Origin: Sphingobacteriaceae bacterium
GTDB taxonomy: Bacteria > Bacteroidota > Bacteroidia > Sphingobacteriales > Sphingobacteriaceae
Reading direction: 5' to 3'
Assembly: GCA_947460275.1 (NCBI GenBank)
Contig: CANHHZ010000119.1
Span: forward strand, 1-6,106
Length of the DNA: 6,106 nt
In this document: in pieces, positions 1 to 6,106 of the stretch
How the letters are laid out: each line of letters starts with the position of its first letter
Numbering within the stretch: position 1 is the stretch's first letter
The notes under the pieces: model-generated
The model's input: the letters and a program-made list of their open reading frames with translations, nothing else
Database searches by the model: none
What the model was told of the DNA's origin: nothing
Made by a program: the position numbers and the translations under genes

Positions 1-754
1 TATAATTTTTTGTTCCGCTACCTGCGTGAATGCTCCAAGTTGGCGACAAAACGGCCTCGTGGTTTGCCACAATAATGTGGCGAGTTTCTTGTGGTTGGCC
101 CATGTAATGAAAAACACGATGTTCAGCATCAACATCGAAGTAAAAATAAACTTCCATTCTTCTGTCGTGTGTATGCGGCGGAATAGTATTCCAAACGCTC
201 CCCGGAGAAAGCAGAGTTAAGCCCATTACCAACTGACAACTTTGTATGCCTTCTTTGTGTATGTAACGTACAATTTTACGTTCGTTCGCAGTTTCTAAAC
301 TTCCTAAATTGGCAGAAAAAGCATCTTCATGTTTTAAAAATGTAGTAGGATGAGTTTGATGAGCTGGAGCAGATAACGCATAAAATATAGCTGGATCGTT
401 TGCATTATTGCTACTAAATCTCACCTCCTTTACCCCTTTACCCAAATAAAGACAATCCATTTTATCCAACTGGTAGCTCACACCATCAGCTTCGATTTTA
501 CCTACACCACCTACGTTGATGATACCCATTTCTCTCCTTTCCAAAAAGAAATCGGCACGCAAAATATCGTAATTACCTAAAGTTACTACTTGAGTGGTTG
601 GAGTTATTAAACCCGTAACCATTCTATCGTAGTTTGCGTAAACAAAATTTGCCTTGTTGGCTTCTTTTAATCCATCCAATAGAAAGCGTTCTCTGATTTT
701 ATCCGTTTGATAGGTCTTAAAATCATCTGAATGTACAGATTGTATGATTTTCAT
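1..754 (-). CDS. kduI: 5-keto-4-deoxyuronate isomerase KduI (4-deoxy-L-threo-5-hexosulose-uronate ketol-isomerase), 3' end cut by window edge
   Basis: Cytoplasmic cupin enzyme (EC 5.3.1.17) that isomerises 5-keto-4-deoxyuronate, formed from the unsaturated uronate released by pectate lyases and GH105 enzymes, to 2,5-diketo-3-deoxygluconate. Translation from the ATG at 754 gives 251 residues (MKIIQSVHSDDFKTYQTDKI...) with no stop before the left edge. E. coli KduI is about 278 residues, so roughly 27 C-terminal residues lie outside. The four expected metal ligands are visible: H194 and H196 in PPHTHDRRMEVYFYF, E201 in the same stretch, and H243 in WSIHAGSG. From memory the E. coli ligands are H196, H198, E203 and H245, a constant offset of two. 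The gene follows uxaA by 76 bp and is probably in the same transcript. No Shine-Dalgarno is seen; the leader is A-rich. The truncation is only the window boundary, as the frame is intact. KduD, the next enzyme of the branch, is not visible. Family assignment is very secure. Confidence 0.96.
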   Translation of the reverse strand, partial: MKIIQSVHSDDFKTYQTDKIRERFLLDGLKEANKANFVYANYDRMVTGLITPTTQVVTLGNYDILRADFFLERREMGIINVGGVGKIEADGVSYQLDKMDCLYLGKGVKEVRFSSNNANDPAIFYALSAPAHQTHPTTFLKHEDAFSANLGSLETANERKIVRYIHKEGIQSCQLVMGLTLLSPGSVWNTIPPHTHDRRMEVYFYFDVDAEHRVFHYMGQPQETRHIIVANHEAVLSPTWSIHAGSGTKNY

Positions 755-830
755 AATGCTATTTTTGTTTTTTAATCATCTTTTAATCTGCAAAGCAGGT
801 TAATATCTAGTTAATTATTTTTAGTTATTG
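755..830 (-). other. Short uxaA-kduI intergenic gap
   Basis: This 76 bp, A/T-rich spacer separates the uxaA stop from the kduI start. It holds one small stem, CTGC-AAA-GCAG at 788-798, without a following T-run on the minus strand, so it does not look like a terminator. No TAnnTTTG promoter element was found on the minus strand. The gap is short enough for kduI to be co-transcribed with uxaB-uxaA. Confidence 0.5.
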
Positions 831-2474
831 TTATAAAGACACCCCTCTTTTCCAAGGAATAAAATCGTCTTGATTTAATAAAACTGATTTAGGAATTACT
901 TCGCCACTAGCTGCTTTAATACAATAATCCAATATATCTTCGCCCATTTGTTCGATAGATTTTTCTCCTTCTATAATTGCACCTGTGTTGATATCAATAA
1001 TATCGCCCATGCGTTTTGTTAAGGCGTTGTTTGTGGCTACTTTGATTACCGGACACACAGGATTTCCTGTAGGCGTGCCCAAACCAGTGGTAAATAAAAT
1101 TAAAGTAGCACCGCTAGCTGCCTTACCTGTAGTAGCTTCTACATCATTTCCTGGGGTACAAACTAAGTTTAAGCCCGGTTTTGTTGAAGGCTCGGTATAA
1201 TCTAAAACGTCAACCACTGGCGATGTACCACCTTTTTTGGCAGCGCCATTGCTTTTAATCGCATCGGTAATTAAACCGTCTTTGATATTGCCTGGAGATG
1301 GATTCATGTGGAAGCCAGAACCCGCATTTTCTGCAGCTTGATTGTAAGCTCCCATCAAATTGATAAACTTTTTAGCAGCTTGCTCTTCTACTGTTCTGTC
1401 TATTAAATCTTGCTCTGCTCCACACAACTCTGGAAACTCTGCCAATAGCACAGTAGCGCCTAAACCTACTAACAAATCTGAACAGTAACCTACTGCAGGG
1501 TTGGCCGAAATACCACTAAAACCATCGCTACCTCCGCATTTAACACCTATATTCAATTTGTTCAATGGGGCAGGTTTTCTTTCAATTTGATTGATTTCTA
1601 TTAAGCCTTCGAAGGTTTTTTTGATGGCTTCAGCAATCATATTTTCTTCGCTTTGCGATTCTTGTTGTTCGAAAATATAAAGTGGTTTATTAAAATTAGG
1701 ATTTCTTTCTAATAAATCTTTTTTAAAGTCGTGAACCTGTAAATTTTGGCAACCCAAACTCAAAACGGTAACACCTGCCACGTTTGGATGATCGGCATAA
1801 GCAGCCAACAGTTTACTTAAAACGGCTGCATCCTGTCTAATTCCACCACATCCACCTTGGTGGTTTAGAAACTTAATACCATCTACGTTTTTGAATGGTC
1901 TGTTTTTTCTGGCTTCCTCAAACGAAAATGGCGCCGACAAAGAAGCAATATCAACACCGTTTTGGTAGGCTTCTACTAATTGATGTGTGTAAGCTTTATA
2001 TTTTGCGGTTACAGCATAACCTAATTCGTTGTGTAAAGCTTCACGTATAACATCCAAATTCCTGTTTTCGCAAAAAACCGTTGGTACAAACAACCAATAA
2101 TTTGCAGTACCTACTTTACCATCAGGACGGTGGTAACCATTAAAGGTACGCCCGGCAAACTTGCTTACATCTGGCGCTTGCCATTGGTAATTATATGGTT
2201 TATAAGTATAAGGTGCAGCTGCATGCTTTAAATTATCGGTGGTCATTAAAGTGCCTGATTTTACTGCGTATTGCACTTTTCCAACCAATGTACCATACAT
2301 ATACACCTCGCCACCCGAAGGCAAATCTGAAGTGTAAAACTTATGCTTTGCGTCCACATCATTTAACAGTGTGTAGGAATGGTTCTGATAATCAACCTTT
2401 TGACCAGCTTTTAAATTGGTTAGCGCAACCAATACATTATCATTAGGATTAACTTTTAAAACTAATTGTTTCAT
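831..2474 (-). CDS. uxaA: Altronate dehydratase UxaA (full length, SAF plus catalytic domain)
   Basis: Cytoplasmic enzyme (EC 4.2.1.7) that dehydrates D-altronate to 2-keto-3-deoxygluconate in the galacturonate pathway; family members are iron-dependent. The 547-residue protein has an N-terminal SAF domain (about residues 10-85) and the large UxaA/GarD catalytic domain (about 110-540). Family motifs seen: GYHRPDGKVGTANYW at 113-127, NHQGGCGG at 204-211, VKCGGSDGFSGISANPAVG at 311-329, LCGAEQ at 350-355, NPSPGN at 391-396, KGGTSPVVDVLDY at 414-426, and TPGNDVEATTGKAASGAT at 440-457. The start at 2474 lies 2 bp after the uxaB stop, so translation is probably coupled. The short sugar-acid dehydratases of the same superfamily and GarD (galactarate dehydratase) are the alternatives, but adjacency to uxaB and the single-chain SAF-catalytic layout favour altronate. 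No frameshift or missing motif is seen. Confidence 0.96.
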   Translation of the reverse strand: MKQLVLKVNPNDNVLVALTNLKAGQKVDYQNHSYTLLNDVDAKHKFYTSDLPSGGEVYMYGTLVGKVQYAVKSGTLMTTDNLKHAAAPYTYKPYNYQWQAPDVSKFAGRTFNGYHRPDGKVGTANYWLFVPTVFCENRNLDVIREALHNELGYAVTAKYKAYTHQLVEAYQNGVDIASLSAPFSFEEARKNRPFKNVDGIKFLNHQGGCGGIRQDAAVLSKLLAAYADHPNVAGVTVLSLGCQNLQVHDFKKDLLERNPNFNKPLYIFEQQESQSEENMIAEAIKKTFEGLIEINQIERKPAPLNKLNIGVKCGGSDGFSGISANPAVGYCSDLLVGLGATVLLAEFPELCGAEQDLIDRTVEEQAAKKFINLMGAYNQAAENAGSGFHMNPSPGNIKDGLITDAIKSNGAAKKGGTSPVVDVLDYTEPSTKPGLNLVCTPGNDVEATTGKAASGATLILFTTGLGTPTGNPVCPVIKVATNNALTKRMGDIIDINTGAIIEGEKSIEQMGEDILDYCIKAASGEVIPKSVLLNQDDFIPWKRGVSL

Positions 2475-2476
2475 TT

Positions 2477-3994
2477 TTAGCTCATATTTCTAGATAACGC
2501 GTTTAAATTCGCGAGTTCAGCAGCAATACCGTTCACTAAAATAGCATTATATTTCGAATTTACCTCATCAATAAAACCACTCAATAAACTTAAGTCTGCA
2601 GTCCAAAAAGCTGCATCACTTAAAACGTCGATTACATAAGAGGTCGATTTAGATTTTTCGTAAAAATAAGCAGCCTTATCATCGGTTATTTGATAATGGA
2701 TGTCGTTGTACGCTCCAAAATATTTACCATTTTCGGTTTTATTTGTTTTCATAAAAACCAAATATGCCGCAAAACCAAAAGCTAACTTTTCAGGGACTTT
2801 TTGAAATATTTTATAGTGATTTAACAGCAATGGCAACACACGAATCTTCATTTTCATGCTGTACTGAAAAGTAATATTTAACCATAAATGTTCGATGAAT
2901 GGATTTGCAAACCTGTCAACTACTGATTTAGAAAACGCCCTAGTTTCGGGTTCGGTAACTTGATAAGGTATTGCTGGGCTAATTTCAGTGTTCATCAAAG
3001 TTTCTATATAAGCGTTAACTTGGGGGTTGCTCATTGCGTTTTTAACAGTAGCTATACCAGCTAAAAAGGCAATACCTGAAGTTAGTGTATGCGTACCATT
3101 GAGTAACCTTACTTTTAGCTCTCGATAAATTTCAATGTCTTCGGAAATCACAACCCCAGCATCAATTTTAGCAAATTCGAGTACATCTTTTACCTTTTGG
3201 CCTCCTTCAATAGCCCATAAACGATAAGGCTCTGTCATAGCCAAAAGGTGATCGCTATAACCTAACTCTTGTTTTATGGAAGCTAAAGTTGTAGCATCGG
3301 GTTTGCCTGGTACAATTCTATCAACCAATGAGTTACAAAATGTATTATCTTGATTTAACCACGTTATAAAATCATCAGGTAAAGCATTAAATTTGGCCAA
3401 TTCATTTACTATTTCGGCCAATTTTTTACCATTTTCTGGAATCAACTCAGTTGCAATAATGACCAAGCCTGCATTTTTTGAACCATTAAAGGCTTTGAAT
3501 CTTTCTATCAATACTGCCAATAGCTTAGCAGGGAAAGAAGCCGGAGGGTTTTGATCTACACTTTCTTTTAGCAAAGCTATGCCTACTTCTGTGGTATTTG
3601 AAATTACAATTTTTAAATCAGGACTTTTTGCAATCTCTAAAATAGAAGACCAATTTTTATCTGCAGCAATTACACGACTGATGGCAGAGGAGATGATATT
3701 CTCTGAAATCAAATTTCCATTTTCTATGCCTCTTACACAGAGTGTATATAAACTATCTTGATCATCGAACTCAGCTGTTGCGGTACCTGTTGACTTTACA
3801 ACAGCCACTCGACCATTAAAAACACCCTTTCTGTTCGCTTTATCAATAAAATAATCTGGTAAGCCTCTTAATAATACTCCGGTACCAAATTGAAGTACTT
3901 TTTCTGGAAAATTAAATGCCTCTGGTGATGGTTTAATTATATTTTGAGAAGCAATTTGATTAAGATTATTTTTAGTTAAAATCATTTTATACAT
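2477..3994 (-). CDS. uxaB: Tagaturonate reductase (altronate oxidoreductase) UxaB
   Basis: NADH-dependent cytoplasmic enzyme (EC 1.1.1.58) of the long-chain mannitol dehydrogenase family; reduces D-tagaturonate to D-altronate, the substrate of the UxaA encoded directly downstream. The 505-residue protein has the N-terminal dinucleotide-binding region (LQFGTGVLLRGLPDYFID at 34-51, in place of a classical GxGxxG) and the C-terminal all-alpha region from about residue 285. The catalytic signature K-V-R-L-L-N-G-T-H gives K294, N299 and H302, with the same K/+5 N/+8 H spacing as K295, N300 and H303 of Pseudomonas mannitol 2-dehydrogenase. N-terminal EFDDQDSLYT and internal CNSLVDRIVPGKP (220-232) also fit the family. 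Fructuronate reductase UxuB is the closest alternative; pairing with uxaA rather than uxuA supports UxaB. The start is uncertain: ATG at 3994 or a second in-frame ATG at 3985 (MILTKNNLNQI), neither with a clear ribosome binding site. It is the first gene after a 229 bp gap carrying palindromes. Confidence 0.94.
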   Translation of the reverse strand: MYKMILTKNNLNQIASQNIIKPSPEAFNFPEKVLQFGTGVLLRGLPDYFIDKANRKGVFNGRVAVVKSTGTATAEFDDQDSLYTLCVRGIENGNLISENIISSAISRVIAADKNWSSILEIAKSPDLKIVISNTTEVGIALLKESVDQNPPASFPAKLLAVLIERFKAFNGSKNAGLVIIATELIPENGKKLAEIVNELAKFNALPDDFITWLNQDNTFCNSLVDRIVPGKPDATTLASIKQELGYSDHLLAMTEPYRLWAIEGGQKVKDVLEFAKIDAGVVISEDIEIYRELKVRLLNGTHTLTSGIAFLAGIATVKNAMSNPQVNAYIETLMNTEISPAIPYQVTEPETRAFSKSVVDRFANPFIEHLWLNITFQYSMKMKIRVLPLLLNHYKIFQKVPEKLAFGFAAYLVFMKTNKTENGKYFGAYNDIHYQITDDKAAYFYEKSKSTSYVIDVLSDAAFWTADLSLLSGFIDEVNSKYNAILVNGIAAELANLNALSRNMS

Positions 3995-4223
3995 GTATCT
4001 TTTAAATAGGCTTATTTATTGTGAAAGTGCATAAAAACTCTATCAACGGAATAAACCAAAACAATTCTACATAATTATTACTAATTTGAACTGAAATTGC
4101 ATGCAAATATTTGCGCAAACGTTGCCGTAAACTTTATAGTGTTTTTTTTTGATAAGATTTAAAGACACATTAAGCAATCTATAAGATAAGCAAACAGCGG
4201 TTAAACTTGAGGAGCGTTAAAAA
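3995..4223 (-). promoter_or_regulatory. Intergenic leader upstream of uxaB, probable promoter region of the uxaB-uxaA-kduI unit
   Basis: This 229 bp gap separates the pectate lyase stop from the uxaB start and is the largest non-coding stretch in the window. It is A/T-rich with no credible reading frame. It contains a cluster of palindromes at 4097-4125 (listed separately) and nine T residues at 4142-4150. The palindromes sit about 100-130 bp before the uxaB start, a reasonable place for an operator. No exact Bacteroidota promoter (TTTG, then TAnnTTTG) was found on the minus strand. The best -7 lookalikes are AATATTTG at 4111-4104 (one mismatch, inside the palindromes) and TAGAATTG at 4069-4062 (one mismatch); neither has a good upstream TTTG at normal spacing. 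No hairpin followed by a T-run ends the pectate lyase transcript, so read-through into uxaB is possible. The promoter role is inferred from position. Confidence 0.45.
4097..4125. promoter_or_regulatory. Cluster of overlapping perfect palindromes, LacI/GalR-type operator candidate
   Basis: Three perfect even palindromes overlap in 23 bp: TTGCATGCAA (4097-4106), GCAAATATTTGC (4103-4114) and TTTGCGCAAA (4110-4119). An imperfect fourth follows, CAAACGTTGC (4116-4125), centred on the perfect AACGTT at 4118-4123. TTGC/GCAA arms around a central CG are the usual form of LacI/GalR-family operators, and such regulators often control sugar-acid genes. The site lies between the pectate lyase and uxaB with no regulator gene in the window, so which protein binds is unknown. 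Neighbouring palindromes share arms and could not all be occupied at once; the repetition may mark one core site plus a second half-site rather than four sites. Confidence 0.5.
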
Positions 4224-5258
4224 TTACTCACCCAATATTTTTAACCATTTAGGATAGTCTTTTTGAATTAGACCCACTGCCCAATCCCCATACCAAGCAT
4301 AATTATTTCTGCGCTCAAAACTAATATCGGCAACATTGTCTTTTATAGAATTATCTCTATCTCCGAAAATTGGTTTATTGGTATTGATATCGTGAAATCT
4401 AGCCCAAATTACTGCATTGACATCTGCGATTAATCCTTTATCGCCATTGGCCATTTTCTCAAACTTAAACCCTTTAATTTTAGCGTTATCGAACCATTGA
4501 ACAGCATTTTTAATAGCTTGTTTTACAGGCAAAGATGGTTGATCTATACGCATTAAAAACTTAACAATATTTACAGACTCGGAAGTACTTAACGATGCGG
4601 GTTCAAAATTACGAGCTTTTGCAGGTTTTAACGTATTTTGATCGTATTGCGCAGCCCAAATGCTAAGTTTGTCGCCTTGCACAATCTGTGTTTTCAAAAT
4701 ACAATCTAAACCACGTTTAACTGCGTTGTCTGCTTTTGCGATATAATTTATATTTACCACATCAAAACCATTACTTTGCCGAACAATATCCAACATGATA
4801 TTTAAAACGTTAATTATGGCATTGTCGTTGTAAGTTATTTCGGCTCTGTAACTGCTTTTATCAGGATAATACTGGGGCCATCCGCCATTTTTGTACTGTG
4901 CTTTTAATAAATAATCAATTCCCTTTTCTGCAGCTTGTAAATAGCTTTTATTGCCTGTTGTTTTAAAAGCTTTAACCAAGGCATTAATTTCTCTTGTTGT
5001 GGCGCTATTGTCAATTGTTGCATGCATCTCATCAGTAGCTTTAATGATTTCCATCAAAGCAGGCGTAATTGGTTTTTTATAACTAACCACGCTTTTATCA
5101 ATCAATTGCTTTGGCCAAGCTCCATTGCTTAACTGATAAGTTAGCATTTTATCGGCAATAGAATCTGTTTTAAAGGTAGGTTCAGTAGTTTGTGCAGTTG
5201 CATACAAGCAAAAGCCTTGAAATAGTAACGCAAGTAAAAATTTAACTGATTTTATCAT
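4224..5258 (-). CDS. Secreted pectate lyase, polysaccharide lyase family 10
   Basis: Cleaves de-esterified polygalacturonate by calcium-dependent beta-elimination, leaving 4,5-unsaturated ends. From the ATG at 5258 it is 344 residues: a signal peptide (MIKSVKFLLALLFQGFCLYATA, probable type I cleavage near ATA-Q at 20-23; the Cys at 17 is not in a lipobox) and a PL10 domain filling the rest. Motifs in order: NGAWPK (45-50), TIDNSATTREI (81-91), GGWPQYYP (125-132), TYNDNAI (142-148), WAAQYDQNTLKP (201-212), ARNFEPASLSTSES (215-228), WARFHDI (285-291), FGDRD (298-302), ER (315-316) and YAWYGDW (320-326). D83 and D145 are 62 residues apart, matching D389 and D451 of Cellvibrio Pel10A as I recall it; R216 is then the likely counterpart of its catalytic R524. 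A longer frame opens at 5294, but the 5258 start is preferred because it puts the signal peptide at the N-terminus and overlaps the upstream stop by one base (TAATG). No binding module is attached. Confidence 0.93.
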   Translation of the reverse strand: MIKSVKFLLALLFQGFCLYATAQTTEPTFKTDSIADKMLTYQLSNGAWPKQLIDKSVVSYKKPITPALMEIIKATDEMHATIDNSATTREINALVKAFKTTGNKSYLQAAEKGIDYLLKAQYKNGGWPQYYPDKSSYRAEITYNDNAIINVLNIMLDIVRQSNGFDVVNINYIAKADNAVKRGLDCILKTQIVQGDKLSIWAAQYDQNTLKPAKARNFEPASLSTSESVNIVKFLMRIDQPSLPVKQAIKNAVQWFDNAKIKGFKFEKMANGDKGLIADVNAVIWARFHDINTNKPIFGDRDNSIKDNVADISFERRNNYAWYGDWAVGLIQKDYPKWLKILGE

Positions 5259-6106
5259 TATTTTTTTTGTAATGATGTTTGCTTTGCCAACCAATTTATC
5301 AAATCTTGTGCGGCTTTAAAATTATCATATGTTTCAGGTAATTTTCTTCCATCAACATATTCGTTATACAACCATGGGTCTCCTATAGCAAACACTATGC
5401 CCTTTCCCAAAGTAGCTACGGACATTACATTATCGCCATCTTTATCTTTTAAAATAGCTTTTGCTGTACCCGATAAGGTCAAAGAACTATATTCTTTGAT
5501 AAAAAGATTAGTTGCTATTTTAAAAATTTCGTTGTCTGCAGGCACCACTACCTTAGCCGTTTCAAAATTTGAAGCTACAGGAACTGTTCCTTTTAAATCA
5601 TCGTTAAAATGTATCCCAAATTCATTGGCTAATTCGTTAAAATGTTTCAATTCTACATTATTCACATCATTGGCCATTAAAACTAAAATACCTCCAGCCT
5701 TTACCCAATTAGTAAGTGTATTGATGTGGTTTTTAGCAATAAAGTTTGGATTAGGGTTTTCTTTTTCGTTATCAGGATCAACGATGACATAAATTGAAGT
5801 ACCTTTTAAATTATCAAGCGTGGGTGCTTGATAAAGCGTATTTGTCTTAAAACCAACATTGTTAAACAAATTTGCAAAGAATGAAAAACCACCATTGTCT
5901 TTCTCTTCCCATTTGTAATGCCAAGAAACATTAGGTTTATCTAACTCGGTTCTGGTTTCGTTGTTAAAGTAAGAATCTAAAGTAACTGTTTTGCCTGAAG
6001 CAGGTTTTTGCCAACTAGTCATTTCCATTTCATGTGCTGCCAAAATAAATGCCCCTACTCCTTTCGGATCGTTAGTAATTACTTTTTCGTTAATATAATA
6101 ATCATA
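5258..6106 (-). CDS. C-terminal part of a GH105-type unsaturated uronyl hydrolase fused to a DUF4350/GATase1-like domain (5' end outside window)
   Basis: The frame is open to the right edge, giving 282 visible residues. The first ~28 (ITNDPKGVGAFILAAHEMEM at 10-29) match the conserved end of YteR/YesR-like GH105 hydrolases, which remove unsaturated galacturonate from lyase products. The catalytic part is outside the window, so the activity is inferred. The remainder, about 38-282, is an alpha/beta domain resembling the DUF4350/GATase1-like tails on Bacteroidota GH105 proteins: TVTLDSYFNNE (40-50), FHYKWE-like WHYKWEEKDNGGFSFF (62-77), IYVIVDPDNEKENPNPN (105-121), WVKAGGILVLMAND (134-147), GKGIVFAIGDPWLYNEYVDG (234-253) and a final helix AAQDLINWL. 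No catalytic Cys-His pair was recognised, so this domain may be non-enzymatic. A TTG at 6043 could be taken as a start but lies inside the conserved GAFIL-AAHEME motif and is read as Leu. The stop overlaps the pectate lyase start, so the two are probably coupled. Nothing is known here about export. Confidence 0.8.
   Translation of the reverse strand, partial: YDYYINEKVITNDPKGVGAFILAAHEMEMTSWQKPASGKTVTLDSYFNNETRTELDKPNVSWHYKWEEKDNGGFSFFANLFNNVGFKTNTLYQAPTLDNLKGTSIYVIVDPDNEKENPNPNFIAKNHINTLTNWVKAGGILVLMANDVNNVELKHFNELANEFGIHFNDDLKGTVPVASNFETAKVVVPADNEIFKIATNLFIKEYSSLTLSGTAKAILKDKDGDNVMSVATLGKGIVFAIGDPWLYNEYVDGRKLPETYDNFKAAQDLINWLAKQTSLQKK

Noticed and set aside
26..220. Plus-strand open frame of 64 codons
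   Set aside because: Lies wholly opposite kduI, which has intact metal ligands and family-wide similarity; the plus-strand product resembles nothing and has no leader.
788..798. Small inverted repeat CTGC-AAA-GCAG as a terminator after uxaA
   Set aside because: Only 4 bp of stem and no T-run on the minus strand; easily a chance match.
985..1200. Plus-strand open frame of 71 codons
   Set aside because: Antisense to conserved catalytic-domain motifs of uxaA; explained as a shadow of that gene.
2195..2446. Plus-strand open frame of 83 codons
   Set aside because: Antisense to the SAF domain of uxaA, with no recognisable domain.
3579..3761. Plus-strand open frame of 60 codons
   Set aside because: Antisense to the dinucleotide-binding half of uxaB; no supporting signal.
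4142..4150. Run of nine T residues as a terminator for the lyase transcript
   Set aside because: It is a T-run on the plus strand, hence an A-run in the minus-strand transcript, and no hairpin precedes it.
4166..4195. Repeated TAAGCAA segments (near 4170 and 4187) as a regulatory direct repeat
   Set aside because: Only 7 bp, two copies, in A/T-rich sequence; not distinguishable from chance.
5259..5294. N-terminal extension of the pectate lyase to an ATG at 5294
   Set aside because: Would bury the signal peptide behind 12 residues (MVGKANIITKKI) and overlap the upstream gene by 37 bp; the start at 5258 gives a normal signal peptide and a TAATG junction.
5397..5792. Plus-strand open frame of 131 codons
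   Set aside because: Long, but exactly antisense to the DUF4350-like domain, whose minus-strand translation has coherent alpha/beta motifs; the plus-strand product is low-complexity and hydrophobic without a clear domain.

Overview
The window reads as a chromosomal segment from a Bacteroidota bacterium, most likely Sphingobacteriaceae (Pedobacter-like). The evidence is low GC, A/T-rich gene starts without clear Shine-Dalgarno sites, and protein families typical of Bacteroidota pectin-use loci. No named species can be fixed from the sequence alone. All five recognised genes lie on the minus strand, so transcription runs from right to left; both the first and the last gene are cut by the window edges.

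In transcription order: (1) at 6106-5258, the C-terminal part of a protein that begins, inside the window, with the last residues of a GH105-type unsaturated uronyl hydrolase and continues into a DUF4350/GATase1-like domain. (2) At 5258-4224, a secreted family PL10 pectate lyase, whose start codon overlaps the stop of the first gene (TAATG). (3) A 229 bp gap (3995-4223) with a cluster of overlapping perfect palindromes that looks like a LacI-type operator. (4) At 3994-2477, tagaturonate reductase UxaB. (5) At 2474-831, altronate dehydratase UxaA, only 2 bp after uxaB. (6) At 754 to the left edge, 5-keto-4-deoxyuronate isomerase KduI, missing roughly its last 27 residues.

Together the genes form a compact pectin/polygalacturonate degradation locus. 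The PL10 lyase cuts polygalacturonate outside the cytoplasm by beta-elimination and yields oligomers with an unsaturated end. The GH105-type enzyme would release that unsaturated uronate, which rearranges to 5-keto-4-deoxyuronate and is isomerised by KduI. Saturated galacturonate, after isomerisation to tagaturonate by UxaC (not in the window), goes through UxaB to altronate and through UxaA to 2-keto-3-deoxygluconate. Both branches therefore lead towards 2-keto-3-deoxygluconate.

No RNA gene, mobile element, CRISPR array or long repeat was seen, and no undescribed system. The points most worth a second look are the GH105-DUF4350 fusion at the right edge and the nested palindromes before uxaB.
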